Positions 48,685 to 59,481 of a DNA stretch of 64,000 nucleotides are shown one piece after another. How positions within the stretch are numbered: the first letter of the stretch is position 1; every line of letters starts with the position of its first letter. The notes beneath the pieces are model-generated. The model had not been told where the DNA came from, did not search any database, and saw only the letters and a list, made by a program, of their open reading frames with translations. This DNA comes from Mycolicibacterium tokaiense (GTDB lineage Bacteria; Actinomycetota; Actinomycetes; Mycobacteriales; Mycobacteriaceae), in assembly GCF_010725885.1 (NCBI RefSeq), contig NZ_AP022600.1:4650001-4714000 (forward strand), read 5' to 3'. The position numbers were made by a program, and so were the translations under genes.

Positions 48685-49565
48685 CGACGCCTCGGGTGGG
48701 CTGCGTCTTCCGGCCGCAGTTCGCGCCGGAGACCCTGGCGTCCGCGGCCCGCGCCGCCGACGTCGCCGGACTCGACGAATTGTGGCTGTGGGAGGACTGT
48801 TTCCTCTCCGGCGGGATTTCGGCCGCGGCCGTCGCGCTGGCCACCACCGAGCACCTGACCGTGGGAGTCGGGGTGCTGCCGGTGCCGATGCGCAATGTCG
48901 CGCTGACCGCCATGGAGATCGCCACGTTGTGCCGCTCGTTTCCCGGCCGGGTGCGGATCGGGGTGGGCCATGGTGTGCAGGAGTGGATGGCCCAGATCGG
49001 CGCGAAAGTCGCCTCGCCCATGACGCTGTTGCGGGAGTACGTGACCGCCCTGCGTCAGCTGCTCGACGGTGATGAGGTGACGGTCGACGGAACCTACGTC
49101 AGGCTCAACGGTGTGCAGCTGGACTGGCCGCCGCCGGCGGGCACCGAACTGCTGTGTGCCGCCGGGGGTCCCAGGACCTTGGCGTTGTCCGGCGAGCTGG
49201 CCTCGGGCACCATCATCACCGGTGGCACCTCGCCGGACGTGCTGCGGGCCGCCGTGGCGCATATCGACACCGGACGGGCTCTGCGCACGCAACCCGCCCC
49301 GCACTCGGTGGTCACCTATCTGCAGTGCGCGCTCGGCGAGAACGCCGAAAGTCGTGCCCGGCAGGAACTCCGGAGCTGGGACTTCGACGTCGACGCCGAC
49401 CTCGCGGTGTACGGGACGCCTGCCCAGGTCGCGGCCGGTGCCCGGCGGTGGGTGGACGCCGGCGCGGACACGATCGTGTTCCAGCCCGGCGCCGACGTCG
49501 ACTTCGCGGAGTTCGTGACGGCGGTCGGCACGCAGGTGCAGCCCCAACTAGCCCAGCCGTACTGA
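48681..49565 (+). CDS. LLM-class (luciferase-like) F420/flavin oxidoreductase
   Basis: A 294-residue TIM-barrel enzyme of the luciferase-like group, which in mycobacteria usually uses F420. Family features: DELWLWEDCFLSGGISAAAVALATT, VGVGVLPVPMRNVALTAMEIATL, GRVRIGVGHGVQEWMAQIG, PSMTLLREYVTALRQLLDG-like segment, and GGPRTLALSGELASGTIITGGTSPD. The substrate is unknown. GTG 48681 is coupled to the VOC gene. Confidence 0.87.
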   Translation: MTTPRVGCVFRPQFAPETLASAARAADVAGLDELWLWEDCFLSGGISAAAVALATTEHLTVGVGVLPVPMRNVALTAMEIATLCRSFPGRVRIGVGHGVQEWMAQIGAKVASPMTLLREYVTALRQLLDGDEVTVDGTYVRLNGVQLDWPPPAGTELLCAAGGPRTLALSGELASGTIITGGTSPDVLRAAVAHIDTGRALRTQPAPHSVVTYLQCALGENAESRARQELRSWDFDVDADLAVYGTPAQVAAGARRWVDAGADTIVFQPGADVDFAEFVTAVGTQVQPQLAQPY

Positions 49566-49567
49566 CG

Positions 49568-49753
49568 TCAGCGGCGTCGGCGGCCCAGGTATATCAGCGC
49601 CAGCCCGCCGACGGCGATCAGCGGCCCCAGCACCGACCACGTGGTGGTGTTGCTCATCGGGCTGCCCTGGACGAACCCGAGCCCCTGCAGGGTGAACAGC
49701 AGCCCGAACAAGGCGATGATGACGCCGAACAGGACAAACAGCGCACTGCGCAT
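49568..49753 (-). CDS. Small two-helix membrane protein
   Basis: A 61-residue protein with two hydrophobic segments (about residues 3-26 and 39-56) and a basic GRRRR C-terminus. No family recognised. It lies 13 bases downstream of upp on the same strand and may be co-transcribed with the pyrimidine genes. Confidence 0.68.
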   Translation of the reverse strand: MRSALFVLFGVIIALFGLLFTLQGLGFVQGSPMSNTTTWSVLGPLIAVGGLALIYLGRRRR

Positions 49754-49766
49754 GGCGGTGACTCCT

Positions 49767-50396
49767 CTACTTCGTTCCGAACATCCGGTCCCCGGCGTCG
49801 CCGAGCCCGGGCACGATGTAGCCCGCGGCGTCGAGTTCGCGGTCGACGGCGGCTGTGTAGATGGGGACGTCGGGATGAGCCGTGGTCATCACGTCGATTC
49901 CTTCGGGACAGGTCAGCAGGCAGACGAACTTGATGGACTTGGGCTGGTACTCCTTGAGCCGGTCCACCGCGGCCACCGCCGAATGTCCGGTCGCGAGCAG
50001 GGGATCGACCACCACGATGTCGCGTTCGGCGAGATCGTGCGGCATCTTGAAGTAGTACTCGACGGCGATCCGGGTCTTGGGATCACGGTAGAGGCCGATG
50101 TGGCCGACGCGCGCGCCCGGAACCACCGACAGCATGCCGTCCAGGATGCCGGTCCCGGCGCGCAGGATCGAGACGAACACCAGCTTCTTGCCGTCGATCA
50201 CCTGACCGGTCATGGTCTCCAGCGGTGTCTCGATCTCGATGTCGTGCAACGGGATGTCGCGCAGCACCTCATAGGTGAGCAACGCCGAGACCTCGTTGAC
50301 CAGTCGTCGGAAGTTGTTGGTGGACACCTGTTTCTGACGCAACAGGGTCAGCTTGTGCTGCACCAGGGGGTGATCGACCAGGTGTACGTCAGACAT
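49767..50396 (-). CDS. upp: Uracil phosphoribosyltransferase
   Basis: A 209-residue enzyme making UMP from uracil and PRPP. The PRPP motif is [16 protein letters not shown], and the uracil-contact region is [15 protein letters not shown] at the C-terminus. It is the last enzyme gene of an operon with URC4- and URC1-like genes, separated from the former by one base. So here it may supply the first step of uracil degradation as well as salvage. Confidence 0.95.
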   Translation of the reverse strand: MSDVHLVDHPLVQHKLTLLRQKQVSTNNFRRLVNEVSALLTYEVLRDIPLHDIEIETPLETMTGQVIDGKKLVFVSILRAGTGILDGMLSVVPGARVGHIGLYRDPKTRIAVEYYFKMPHDLAERDIVVVDPLLATGHSAVAAVDRLKEYQPKSIKFVCLLTCPEGIDVMTTAHPDVPIYTAAVDRELDAAGYIVPGLGDAGDRMFGTK

Positions 50397-50397
50397 G

Positions 50398-51563
50398 TCA
50401 GAAGACCGTTCCGTCGCTGAGGATGGACAGTGGTGGCAGGCCGTCGCGCAGCTGTGCGGCCAATCGACGTCCGGCCGCCCAGGTGCCGCCTTCGAGAATG
50501 CAGGCCAGCGGCAGGGCGGCGGCGTCCACGCCCAGGCGCTCGCGCACCAGCGGCGCCAGCTCGTCGATCAGCGCGACCGTCACCGCGCGCCAGTCGACCA
50601 CGAGTTCGTCTGAGACCGACCATGTTTCGCTACTCCAGCCGGGGTTGCGCAGTGTCAGCACGCCGGTATCCAGGAACAGCCCGCCGTTGCGGTACTCGGG
50701 TAACCCGGTCAGCTCGTCGAGACCCGATACCTCGGCGCCTGCCCACTGCAGCGGTTCGAGCAACGAGTAGGTCAGCCACTGCGACAGCTTGTGAAACGGC
50801 ATCCAGCCCCCCGGCACCGCGGAGTGGTGCCAACAGTCGCCCAGGGGAACACCGTCGATGGCGCTGTCGGTCAACCAGATTCCCGACAGCTGTTCCAGCA
50901 GCGCGGTGAGCACGGCATGGGCCGTCACGGCCGGGCCGTCGGCAGTGAGCGCGTCGAACAGGGTGCCCGGACGCCGGTCGACGGCCGCGCCGAGCCTTCG
51001 CAACAGGTGGGTTCGGCTGTGCACCCCGACCAGGGGATTGTCCGGCGTGACCTGGAACGCCTGCGCCAGCTGATCGGTATCCAGCGCGGCGAGTCCTTCG
51101 GCGTCGGCCTGCAGTGGACGGCCGGGATCTGAGGAGAACACGCCGGCAGTGAAGGCGTGGAAGCTGGCGACCCCGAGTCCCTCGGAACGGGTGAAGACCT
51201 GCCCGGTGTCCGCTTCGCGGTAACTCCAGTCTGGTCCGGAGCCGGCATCCAGCAGCACGCTGACCACCGTCAGATCGACGTAGGCACGCGCTCTTTCGGC
51301 GTCGCTGCTGCCGTCCAGCAGGCGATCGAGTTCGCCCTTGCGGTCCACGCCGCCGGCCTCGAAGTGCCGCCACCGGCTGTGGAACGGGATCTGCAGATCC
51401 GGGAAGCGTTGCGCCGTCAGATCGGCCACCGCGGCGGCGGCAGCGGGCAGGGCATCATCGTCGACGGTGAACCAGGGAGACTCGCCGCGGCGCGTCCGCT
51501 GCAGCAGGAGTCGAGCCCGGGAGCGGATTCCCGCCGTGGTGCGCAGTTCGGCGACCGTCGCCG

Positions 51564-51567
<4 letters not shown>
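50398..51567 (-). CDS. URC4-like pyrimidine-degradation protein (DUF1688)
   Basis: A 389-residue protein of the URC4/urg3 (DUF1688) family, known from the fungal and bacterial URC uracil-catabolism pathway; its exact reaction is unclear. Recognised segments: [106 protein letters not shown] 51567 overlaps the URC1-like stop by four bases, so the two are translationally coupled. Confidence 0.87.
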
Positions 51568-52820
<1,253 letters not shown>

Positions 52821-52895
52821 GACCATCCTCGACATCTCGGCCCGGTAGTCCGGTGCGACTGGCCGGAATGGGCAAGCATAGCGAGGCAGGTGCGA

Positions 52896-53153
52896 TCAGG
52901 CCGGTTTCGAGCCGAGGCTGCTGCGGATGGGTTGGCTGCCGCGCTGGCGGCGTCCTTCGGCGGAGAGCAGGGCCCAGCCTGCGGCGCTGGTGATCAACGC
53001 GACGATGCCTGCCCAGGTGCCGAGGTCGACCCACGCCACCGCGTAGGCCGCGACGCAGACGAGGAATGCGGACACCCCGATGCAGACGAGGACGACACCG
53101 GGTCTTCCCACCTTCTGTCGGGAATTTGCCGCCGGCGACATCGGTTCGGTCAT
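52896..53153 (-). CDS. Small stress-induced two-helix membrane protein
   Basis: An 85-residue protein with two hydrophobic segments (about residues 19-40 and 45-63) and a basic, polar C-terminus. The family is not recognised. ATG 53153 has GAGGAGG upstream. A perfect SigF-type promoter (GGTTT-N16-GGGTA) reads into it from 53225-53200, giving a leader of about 40 bases. It ends 75 bases before the URC1-like start on the same strand, so stress transcription could read on into that operon. Confidence 0.8.
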   Translation of the reverse strand: MTEPMSPAANSRQKVGRPGVVLVCIGVSAFLVCVAAYAVAWVDLGTWAGIVALITSAAGWALLSAEGRRQRGSQPIRSSLGSKPA

Positions 53154-53199
53154 GTAAACCTCCTCTGACGTGCACCGACGACCAGTTCCGCGTAGGTGT

Positions 53200-53225
53200 T
53201 ACCCGAGGTCCACCTGGGGAAAACC
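53200..53225 (-). promoter_or_regulatory. SigF-type promoter, minus strand
   Basis: On the minus strand GGTTT (53225-53221), 16 bases, then GGGTA (53204-53200): an exact match to the mycobacterial SigF consensus. Drives the small membrane protein gene ending at 52896. Confidence 0.8.
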
Positions 53226-53247
53226 CTTCGCCGGGAATAGCTGGCCG

Positions 53248-53273
53248 GGTTTATGCATTTGAGGGGGAGGGTA
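53248..53273 (+). promoter_or_regulatory. SigF-type promoter, plus strand
   Basis: GGTTT (53248-53252), 16 bases, then GGGTA (53269-53273): an exact SigF consensus with the same spacing as its minus-strand partner. The two -35 elements are 22 bases apart, back to back. Drives the gene starting at 53328, about 48 bases from the predicted start point. Confidence 0.8.
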
Positions 53274-53327
53274 AAGATCCGGCAGCGATCGAACCGTCGA
53301 CGAGCCATCCGAGGAGGCGATTTCCCG

Positions 53328-53807
53328 ATGTCAGGCAAACACCGCCATGCCCGCCAGGAGCGCCCTGGCTCCCCGGCCGCGACCGTCGCGCGTACGTCAG
53401 CCGGCGCATTGTGGTTTCCGGCCTCACTGGGTCTCGCCTTCGCAGGCTTCGGCGCTGCGGTGCTGGTCGCCCAGTCGGAGTCTGAGACGCCGCCCGCTGA
53501 TCCGGCGCCCAGCGCCTACACCGTCACCGCGCCGCAGTCGGTGAACCAGCAGGGCACGGTCGTGGCCGTGACCTCTGATTCCATCACCACCCGCAGCGAC
53601 GATGGTGTAGTTCAGACCTTCCGCGTGACGCCGAACACCACTGCGGTCACCGGATCCGGCGGCGCCCCCTTCGTCTCGGCGGTACCGTTTGACGTCAACG
53701 ACGTGGTGACCATCCAGGGGACCTTGTCCGGTGGACAGGCGACCGCAACCGCGGTGGCCGATAACGCTGTCATCGGGCAGTACGGCGTTCCCATGGACAC
53801 GAATTAG
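53328..53807 (+). CDS. Membrane-anchored protein with DUF5666-like extracellular domain
   Basis: A 159-residue protein. A basic N-terminus (SGKHRHARQER) is followed by one membrane helix (about residues 27-48). An outer part contains a small beta domain (GTVVAVTSDSITTRSDDGVVQTFRVTPNT, DVNDVVTIQGTLSGGQATATAV) resembling DUF5666. ATG 53328 has GAGGAGG at 53311-53317. It is under an exact SigF-type promoter, so expression in stress or stationary phase is expected. It overlaps the convergent AraC gene by four bases. Confidence 0.82.
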   Translation: MSGKHRHARQERPGSPAATVARTSAGALWFPASLGLAFAGFGAAVLVAQSESETPPADPAPSAYTVTAPQSVNQQGTVVAVTSDSITTRSDDGVVQTFRVTPNTTAVTGSGGAPFVSAVPFDVNDVVTIQGTLSGGQATATAVADNAVIGQYGVPMDTN

Positions 53808-54703
53808 TGTGTGGCCGTTTTGAGGCGCAGGCGGTCCCGTCCCGGCGGATGACCGAACATCCGGCGGTACTCCCGGGTGAACTGCGACGAGCTGTCGTAC
53901 CCCACCGCGTGTCCGACTGACGCCACGTCGCCGGTCTCAGCGAGCAGCAGCCGTCGTGCATGTTGCAATCTGATCTGCTTCTGGAACTGCACGGGACTCA
54001 GGGCGGTCACCGCCCGGAACCGACGGTGCAGGGTGGACGGACTCATTCCAGCCAATCTGGCTACGTGGTCGACGGTGATCGGCTCGGCGTAATGGTCGCG
54101 AATCCAGGCCACTGCCCGACTGACGTGCGCGAGATCTCCGTCGGCCAGCCCGATTTGGCGCACGGTGTCCCCGAGAGGGCCGGTGAATGCACGCCACAGG
54201 ATCTCCTGCTTGATCAACGGGGCCAGGACGGCGGTGTCGCCGGGACGGTCGAGCAGCTGGACCAGCCGGCGGACCGCATCCAGCAGGTCGACGTCGGCCG
54301 CGGCAGTGGCGATGGCGGAGGCCGGCGTACCGGCCCGGGCAGACCAGTTCGGCGGCACCCGCAGAATCAGGTCTGCCACCGCGGCGGGGGAGAGCGTCAG
54401 TCCCAGCGACAGGGCGGGCCTCCCGGCTTCCACGTCGAGATAGTGACCGGTGACCGGCAGGTCGGCGGTGACCACCAGACAATCACCGGCGCGGTATTCG
54501 TAGGTGCGGTCGCCGATCGTCAGTCGCTTGCCACCCTGGGCCATGACGACCAGGATCGGCTCGGTCAGCGAGAACTCGGGTGCCGCATCGGGTTCGAGTA
54601 CGGCGGACAGGTACAGGCCGTCGATCGGGGTCCGCAGATCCGGCCGCGCGTGCGCCGCGATGCGACCGCAAACAGCGGTCAAGGGGTCATCGAATCCCGA
54701 CAT
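53804..54703 (-). CDS. AraC-family transcriptional regulator
   Basis: A 299-residue regulator. The N-terminal AraC_N-type cupin-like domain has LSAVLEPDAAPEFSLTEPILVVMAQG and GDRTYEYRAGDCLVVTADLPV. The C-terminal DNA-binding domain has VDHVARLAGMSPSTLHRRFRAVTALSPVQFQKQIRLQHARRLLL and a second helix-turn-helix. ATG 54703 is used. It is divergent from an aldo-keto reductase gene, its probable target; such AraC/reductase pairs are common. Confidence 0.9.
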   Translation of the reverse strand: MSGFDDPLTAVCGRIAAHARPDLRTPIDGLYLSAVLEPDAAPEFSLTEPILVVMAQGGKRLTIGDRTYEYRAGDCLVVTADLPVTGHYLDVEAGRPALSLGLTLSPAAVADLILRVPPNWSARAGTPASAIATAAADVDLLDAVRRLVQLLDRPGDTAVLAPLIKQEILWRAFTGPLGDTVRQIGLADGDLAHVSRAVAWIRDHYAEPITVDHVARLAGMSPSTLHRRFRAVTALSPVQFQKQIRLQHARRLLLAETGDVASVGHAVGYDSSSQFTREYRRMFGHPPGRDRLRLKTATH

Positions 54704-54855
54704 GGAGACAGCCAACCACCGGGTCGTCGGCCCCGCTACCCCATCCGCTCAGATTGAGCAGGATTGTGCAACCACGTGATGGTAATGAGCTACCGGGGAA
54801 GGCAAAACCGGGATGTCATGGACAGGCACACCTACCGCGAACCCAGGAGTATCCA

Positions 54856-55938
54856 ATGTCTCTCGATCACTACGTCACCCTTGGCAGATCAGGTCTGCGC
54901 GTCAGCCCTTTCGCCCTGGGCGCCATGACTTTCGGTGCAGATCCCGGCGGAGCGGGGGTGGACGTCGCGGAGGCCGAGGAGATCCTCACGGGGTACCTCG
55001 AGCGTGGCGGTAACTTCATCGACACGGCCAACTTCTACACCAACGGTCACTCCGAGGCCATCCTCGGCGACTACTTCCGGGCACGTCCAGGGCAACGCGA
55101 TCGTGTTGTTCTGGCGTCGAAGTTCTTCACCAACATGTACCCGGGGGACCCCAACGGCGGCGGGGCGGGGCGGCGGTCCATCGTTGCGCAGTTGGAACAG
55201 ACCCTGCGCCGGCTGCAGACCGACCATCTGGACCTGTACTGGTTGCACAACTGGGACCGCAACACACCCATCGAGGAAACTCTGCGGGCGCTCGACGACC
55301 TGGTGCGCGCGGGCAAGGTGCGCTACATCGGTTTCTCCAACACTCCGGCCTGGGTCACGGCACAGGCGCAGACCACCGCGGTGCTGCGCGGGTGGACCCC
55401 CCTGATCGCTGTGCAGATCGAGTACTCGCTGTTGGCGCGCACCGTGGAACACGAGATGGCTCCGCTGGCGCGGGACCAGGGAATGGCGCTGGTGCCCTGG
55501 AGTCCGCTGAAGAACGGCTTCCTCTCCGGCAAGTACCGGCGCGCCGGGGCTGTCGACGACTCCGCCCGCGCAGATTTTGTGGGGCGGCCCACTGATGAGC
55601 AGTTCACCGTCATCGACACGGTGGCTGCGGTCGCTGCCGAAGTCGGTGCCACCCCCGCGGCGGTCGCGCTGGCCTGGCTGCGCGGTCGACCGGGCACCGT
55701 GGTGCCCATCGTCGGAGCACGGCGGCTGCGCCACCTCACCGACAACCTCGCGGGTCTGGAGATCGTGCTGACCGATGCCCAGCGAGCCGCCCTGGACGCA
55801 GCGTCGGCGCCGCCTCCCATCGACCCCGGACCGCAGAACGGTGCGGTGCGTGCGATGTTGCAGTTCGCGGGAACCACCGTCGACGGGGAATCGTCTACGG
55901 TGTATCCGCCTCTGCTGCAGAGCGATGCGCGGTACTGA
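54856..55938 (+). CDS. Aldo/keto reductase
   Basis: A 360-residue NADPH-dependent reductase. The catalytic tetrad is visible: Asp and Tyr in FIDTANFYTNGHSE, Lys in VVLASKFF and His in LDLYWLHNWD. The cofactor end reads IVGARRLRHLTDNLAGLEI. The physiological substrate is unknown. ATG 54856 follows CAGGAG. The long frame upstream of it is shadow. Probable control by the divergent AraC regulator. Confidence 0.92.
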   Translation: MSLDHYVTLGRSGLRVSPFALGAMTFGADPGGAGVDVAEAEEILTGYLERGGNFIDTANFYTNGHSEAILGDYFRARPGQRDRVVLASKFFTNMYPGDPNGGGAGRRSIVAQLEQTLRRLQTDHLDLYWLHNWDRNTPIEETLRALDDLVRAGKVRYIGFSNTPAWVTAQAQTTAVLRGWTPLIAVQIEYSLLARTVEHEMAPLARDQGMALVPWSPLKNGFLSGKYRRAGAVDDSARADFVGRPTDEQFTVIDTVAAVAAEVGATPAAVALAWLRGRPGTVVPIVGARRLRHLTDNLAGLEIVLTDAQRAALDAASAPPPIDPGPQNGAVRAMLQFAGTTVDGESSTVYPPLLQSDARY

Positions 55939-55944
55939 GGGGAC

Positions 55945-56460
55945 TCAGCCGGGCGGCAGGTGTTGACCGTTGGGGTCCTCGAGGTTCATCACCGGAACAG
56001 TGGGATCCGTTGTCGGCAAGGCGGATTCGATACCGAGGACCGACTGCGGCGACTGACCGCCGGCATTCTCCAGTTGCACGCTGGTCTGCGGCCCGGCGCT
56101 GATGTTGATTCCCGCGTTCGGAGGCATCGGGTGCGAGTTACCCACCGAGATCCCGTACGAGGCGCTGGAACTGGTCAGGCTGCCCGGCGCCTGTCCGGCG
56201 TTGCCGAGCTGACTGCCGGGCAGGCCGCTGAGCTGTTGTCCCGCCCCGGCATTGGTGGTGATGCGCACTCCGCGCGAATCGGTGGTGGCGGGCGGGCCGG
56301 TGACGATGATGTTGTAGGGGTAGGAGAAGCTGCCGGGTTCCGGGGTCGGCGCGCCGGGCACGTAATCGGGGGCGCCCGGCAGGTCGGGCGGCTCGGCGGC
56401 CGCCCCGGGCGCCGTCAGCATCAGCAGTGCGGCCGCAGCTATCGCGTACTTCGCCGGCAT
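55945..56460 (-). CDS. Secreted Pro/Gly/Ser-rich protein, function unknown
   Basis: A 171-residue exported protein. The signal peptide is clear (MPAKYAIAAAALLMLTAPGAAA, cut likely after AAA). The mature part is low-complexity, Pro-, Gly- and Ser-rich, without Cys. It lies 8 bases downstream of the MspA-type porin gene on the same strand, so it probably acts with the porin in the cell envelope; that link is inference. Confidence 0.78.
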   Translation of the reverse strand: MPAKYAIAAAALLMLTAPGAAAEPPDLPGAPDYVPGAPTPEPGSFSYPYNIIVTGPPATTDSRGVRITTNAGAGQQLSGLPGSQLGNAGQAPGSLTSSSASYGISVGNSHPMPPNAGINISAGPQTSVQLENAGGQSPQSVLGIESALPTTDPTVPVMNLEDPNGQHLPPG

Positions 56461-56468
56461 CCGTTCCC

Positions 56469-57128
56469 TCAGATCTTGATCGGGTCGCCGTAGACGGCGA
56501 ACTGGGTGTGGGCCGCCGAGGTGGACACGCGCAGGTAACCGTAGGAACGGATGGTCACATCGCCGCCGCAGGCGTCGGCTTTGACGTGGATGTTGTCGAT
56601 GTCGATCATCGCCTGCCCGCCCTCACTGAGGGCCATGTTCGACAGCGGCAGGTCGACGATCACCCCGGGCTGGACGACGGTCTGGACGAAGCCCGCCCCG
56701 CCGCCGGCGATGCCCAGGTTGGCGCCGTCACGCAGCGGCAATCCCACCGACGCCTCGGGAGCGATGCCTGCGGTGCCGCCGTATTGCAGGCCGGTCGAGA
56801 CATCGCGTTGGCAGCCCAGTTGGTAGCCCAGGATGAACAGGCTGTCGGTGATCTGGCCGGGACCTCCGGTGGCGGTCGCGGTTCCGGAGAGGGTGACGAA
56901 CCCTTCGCGGGAGTCAGCCGCGTTGGCCAGGTTGGGCACCGAGTTCACCACTTCCCGGTCCAACTGGATGTTGAGTAGCCAGCCGTCCCTGGTCGTCTTC
57001 GCGTAGGTCTTGGGGGCCATGTCAACCGGTTCAGCTGACGACACCGCAGTGCCCCCGACCCCACTGAACAGCATCACAACCGACGCGGCGGCGGCGGAAA
57101 CCTTCATCGAGCGTGGACCCCAACCCAT
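56469..57128 (-). CDS. MspA-family porin
   Basis: A 219-residue exported protein of the mycobacterial MspA porin family, which forms octameric channels in the mycolic-acid outer membrane. The signal is KVSAAAASVVMLFSGVGGTAVSSAEP. The mature part has the family pattern TTRDGWLLNIQLDREVVNSVPNLANAADSREGFVTLSG, then FILGYQLGCQ and a C-terminal GDVTIRSYGYLRVSTSAAHTQFAVYGDP. It has extra Cys residues compared with classical MspA. ATG 57128 is drawn; ATG 57107 is an alternative that gives a tighter signal peptide. Confidence 0.87.
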   Translation of the reverse strand: MGWGPRSMKVSAAAASVVMLFSGVGGTAVSSAEPVDMAPKTYAKTTRDGWLLNIQLDREVVNSVPNLANAADSREGFVTLSGTATATGGPGQITDSLFILGYQLGCQRDVSTGLQYGGTAGIAPEASVGLPLRDGANLGIAGGGAGFVQTVVQPGVIVDLPLSNMALSEGGQAMIDIDNIHVKADACGGDVTIRSYGYLRVSTSAAHTQFAVYGDPIKI

Positions 57129-57317
57129 TCGTCTGTGTATCGACTCCTGACGGCGCTGTCGGTCGATCGGCGTGCGCAGTGTAAAGCACTGATGCCAACA
57201 TCCCGCGGCAGTTGAATCTATCGCGGATCACCCTTGGCGGCGCGGGATCGCCGGGGGGCCGCGCGCACCGGCGCGCCGCCGTTCGGACCACCGCCCGGTG
57301 CGCCATACTCGTTTGCC

Positions 57318-57809
57318 ATGGGTGCGCAATCCTCGCCCGATTCGGGGACCGCGCCCGGGGATTATGAACAGCGGGTCGATCCGGGTGCGCTCGCGCTCGC
57401 CACGGTGGCCGGCGCCATTGCCTTCATCTTCGGCGGCGGCGACTGGGACGTGCTCGCGTGTGTGGTGGGAACCCTGCTGCTGATCATCCTGCTGGCGCAC
57501 CATCGCGCGGCGCCGCGGGTGCGCTCACCGCGTGCGTACCTGTTGCGCGGTGCGTTCGGGGCGACGACAGGGTTGGCCCTGTGCATTGCCGTGGCACCGG
57601 CGATCCAGTTCGGCATCATCGAGCCCTTCTTCCCCCAGTACGACGCCGAGGGGTATCTCGACAGCGGGGCGTGGGAGACCACTGTGGTGATCTCGGTGGT
57701 GTGGCCCGTGGTGGTACTGGTGTTGGCCGCGCTGGAGCCACGCATCGCGCGGTGGTTGGACCGGGCCCCCCGCCGTCCGGATCCCGCACCCGGCCCGGCA
57801 GAGCTGTAA
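57318..57809 (+). CDS. Membrane protein, function unknown
   Basis: A 163-residue protein with about four hydrophobic segments (near residues 24-40, 44-60, 77-97 and 120-142), a charged N-terminus and a Pro-rich C-terminus (RRPDPAPGPAEL). No family recognised. ATG 57318 is chosen because the upstream frame is low-complexity. It converges with the phosphatase gene (3-base gap). Confidence 0.72.
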   Translation: MGAQSSPDSGTAPGDYEQRVDPGALALATVAGAIAFIFGGGDWDVLACVVGTLLLIILLAHHRAAPRVRSPRAYLLRGAFGATTGLALCIAVAPAIQFGIIEPFFPQYDAEGYLDSGAWETTVVISVVWPVVVLVLAALEPRIARWLDRAPRRPDPAPGPAEL

Positions 57810-57812
57810 CCG

Positions 57813-59444
57813 TCAGTCCGTCAGCGGGATCCTGGCTGCGGTGTTCAGCTCGCCGTTGTCGCGGGGCTGTTCGAACACGACCTCGGCATCACGTCCGGAG
57901 GTTTCCAGCGTGGCAATGGTATTGCCGAACAGCGGTCCGCTGAGGTTGCGCCACGACATCGGCAGCTCGGGCACCCCCAGGCGTTGCGCCCAGCGCCGGA
58001 TCAGCGACGCCATGGTGGGCGACCACCCGAGCTTGAAGACGGGTTTCATGAAGGTCGGCACGTAGTTGTGCACCGGGGAACAGACCAGCTGGTAGACCTG
58101 CGTGCCTGCTCCGCCCCGGAACTGCGCCCTGGCGGCGTAACTGTGGTGGACGTCGCCGGAGAGCACCGACACCGTTGCGGGCCCGCTACCGTCCGGGCGA
58201 CGGGCCACCTCGAGGATGAGGTCGCTGAGGCGCTGGAACGACGCGAAAAATGCCGGCCAATGCTCCAGATCGGCAGTCTGGCGCACCTTTTCGGCCAGCT
58301 TGCCCCGCAGGCCGGATCGGGCGGCGGCCCGTTCGTTGAGTGACTGGACGTCGCCGATCGCCGGTGGCAGCAGCCACGGCAGTGAGGACGCCAGAATCAG
58401 GTGGTCCAGCTCGTCGATGTCTTCGTCCACCTGGTGTTCCAGCCAGGCGAATTCACGGTCACCGAGCATCTTGCGTTCACCGCCGTCGAGGATGCGGGAG
58501 TTGCGCGAGTCGATCATGATGAGCCGGCTACGGCCCAGGTCCCAGCGGAAACTGAACCGCAGCCCTTTTTCGCCGTCGACCTCGCGGTCGGCGCGGTCGG
58601 CCAGCTCCTCCAGCAGCGGCCAGCAGTCGCCCTCGGCAGCCAGGACCTTCTGGTAGTCCTCGTCGACTTCCAGCTGCTGCGGGCTGAGGTTGCCGATGTG
58701 CTGATACACCCAGTAGGAAGCCAGGCCCGCGCGGATGCGATCGCGCCACCACGGCTCGGTGTTGATCTCGGCGCGCCAGGCGGCGGAGGTGTTCCAGTCG
58801 TCGCGGATGTCGTGGTCGTCGAAGATCATGGCGGTGGGGATGGTGGACATCACCCAGCGGATCTCGGGATCGCCCCAGGTGTGCCGGTAGAGACTCTCGT
58901 ACTCGTTGAAGCTGACCACCTCGTCGGGCGGGCGTTTCTTCGACGTGCGGCTGCGCCGGCCGGCCAGCTTGCGGCGTGCCTCGGGGGTGAGTTCGTCGGC
59001 GTACACCTGATCCCCCAGCAGGATCAGCACGTCGGGCCAGTCTTCCATCGGCACGTCGGTGAGTCGGCTGGCGTAGCAGTCGAGCGCGTCCTGGCCGAGT
59101 TTGTCGTCGATCTTCGGTTCACCGGTCTTCGGGTAGCGGCACGACCCGAAGATCATCCGCAGATGGGCCGCTCGGGACGGGCCCCAGGTACGGATCTGGC
59201 TCGGCGGAAACTCGGAGTCGGCCTCCGGCCAGACCTTGACCCCGTCTATGACCACGTCGTACTCGGTGGTCGAATCGGGCTCCAGGCCTTGTATCGGTAC
59301 CAGCGCGTAGTGGCGGTCCTGCACCTGGAAGGTACGCGCCCTGCAGCCGAGAATTTCCACCTCTGCGGGGTTCTCGGTTTGTACCCAGATCATGGCCGTC
59401 GTCTCCGCGACATGGCGCAGCACCGGGCCCAACAGAAGAGTCAC
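57813..59444 (-). CDS. PhoD-like alkaline phosphatase/phosphodiesterase
   Basis: A 543-residue metallophosphoesterase of the PhoD group. Metal-site motifs in order: IFGSCRYPKTGEP, ILLGDQVYADE, IFDDHDIRDDWN, ASSLPWLLPP and LSGDVHHSYAARAQF. An N-terminal fibronectin-like beta domain precedes it (TAMIWVQTENPAEVEI). Unlike secreted PhoD it has no signal peptide, so it is either cytoplasmic or exported by another route. The phosphoester substrate is unknown. Confidence 0.88.
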   Translation of the reverse strand: MTLLLGPVLRHVAETTAMIWVQTENPAEVEILGCRARTFQVQDRHYALVPIQGLEPDSTTEYDVVIDGVKVWPEADSEFPPSQIRTWGPSRAAHLRMIFGSCRYPKTGEPKIDDKLGQDALDCYASRLTDVPMEDWPDVLILLGDQVYADELTPEARRKLAGRRSRTSKKRPPDEVVSFNEYESLYRHTWGDPEIRWVMSTIPTAMIFDDHDIRDDWNTSAAWRAEINTEPWWRDRIRAGLASYWVYQHIGNLSPQQLEVDEDYQKVLAAEGDCWPLLEELADRADREVDGEKGLRFSFRWDLGRSRLIMIDSRNSRILDGGERKMLGDREFAWLEHQVDEDIDELDHLILASSLPWLLPPAIGDVQSLNERAAARSGLRGKLAEKVRQTADLEHWPAFFASFQRLSDLILEVARRPDGSGPATVSVLSGDVHHSYAARAQFRGGAGTQVYQLVCSPVHNYVPTFMKPVFKLGWSPTMASLIRRWAQRLGVPELPMSWRNLSGPLFGNTIATLETSGRDAEVVFEQPRDNGELNTAARIPLTD

Positions 59445-59481
59445 CGATCAAGACTAGGGGTAGGCGTCCGCGCGCGTCTGC

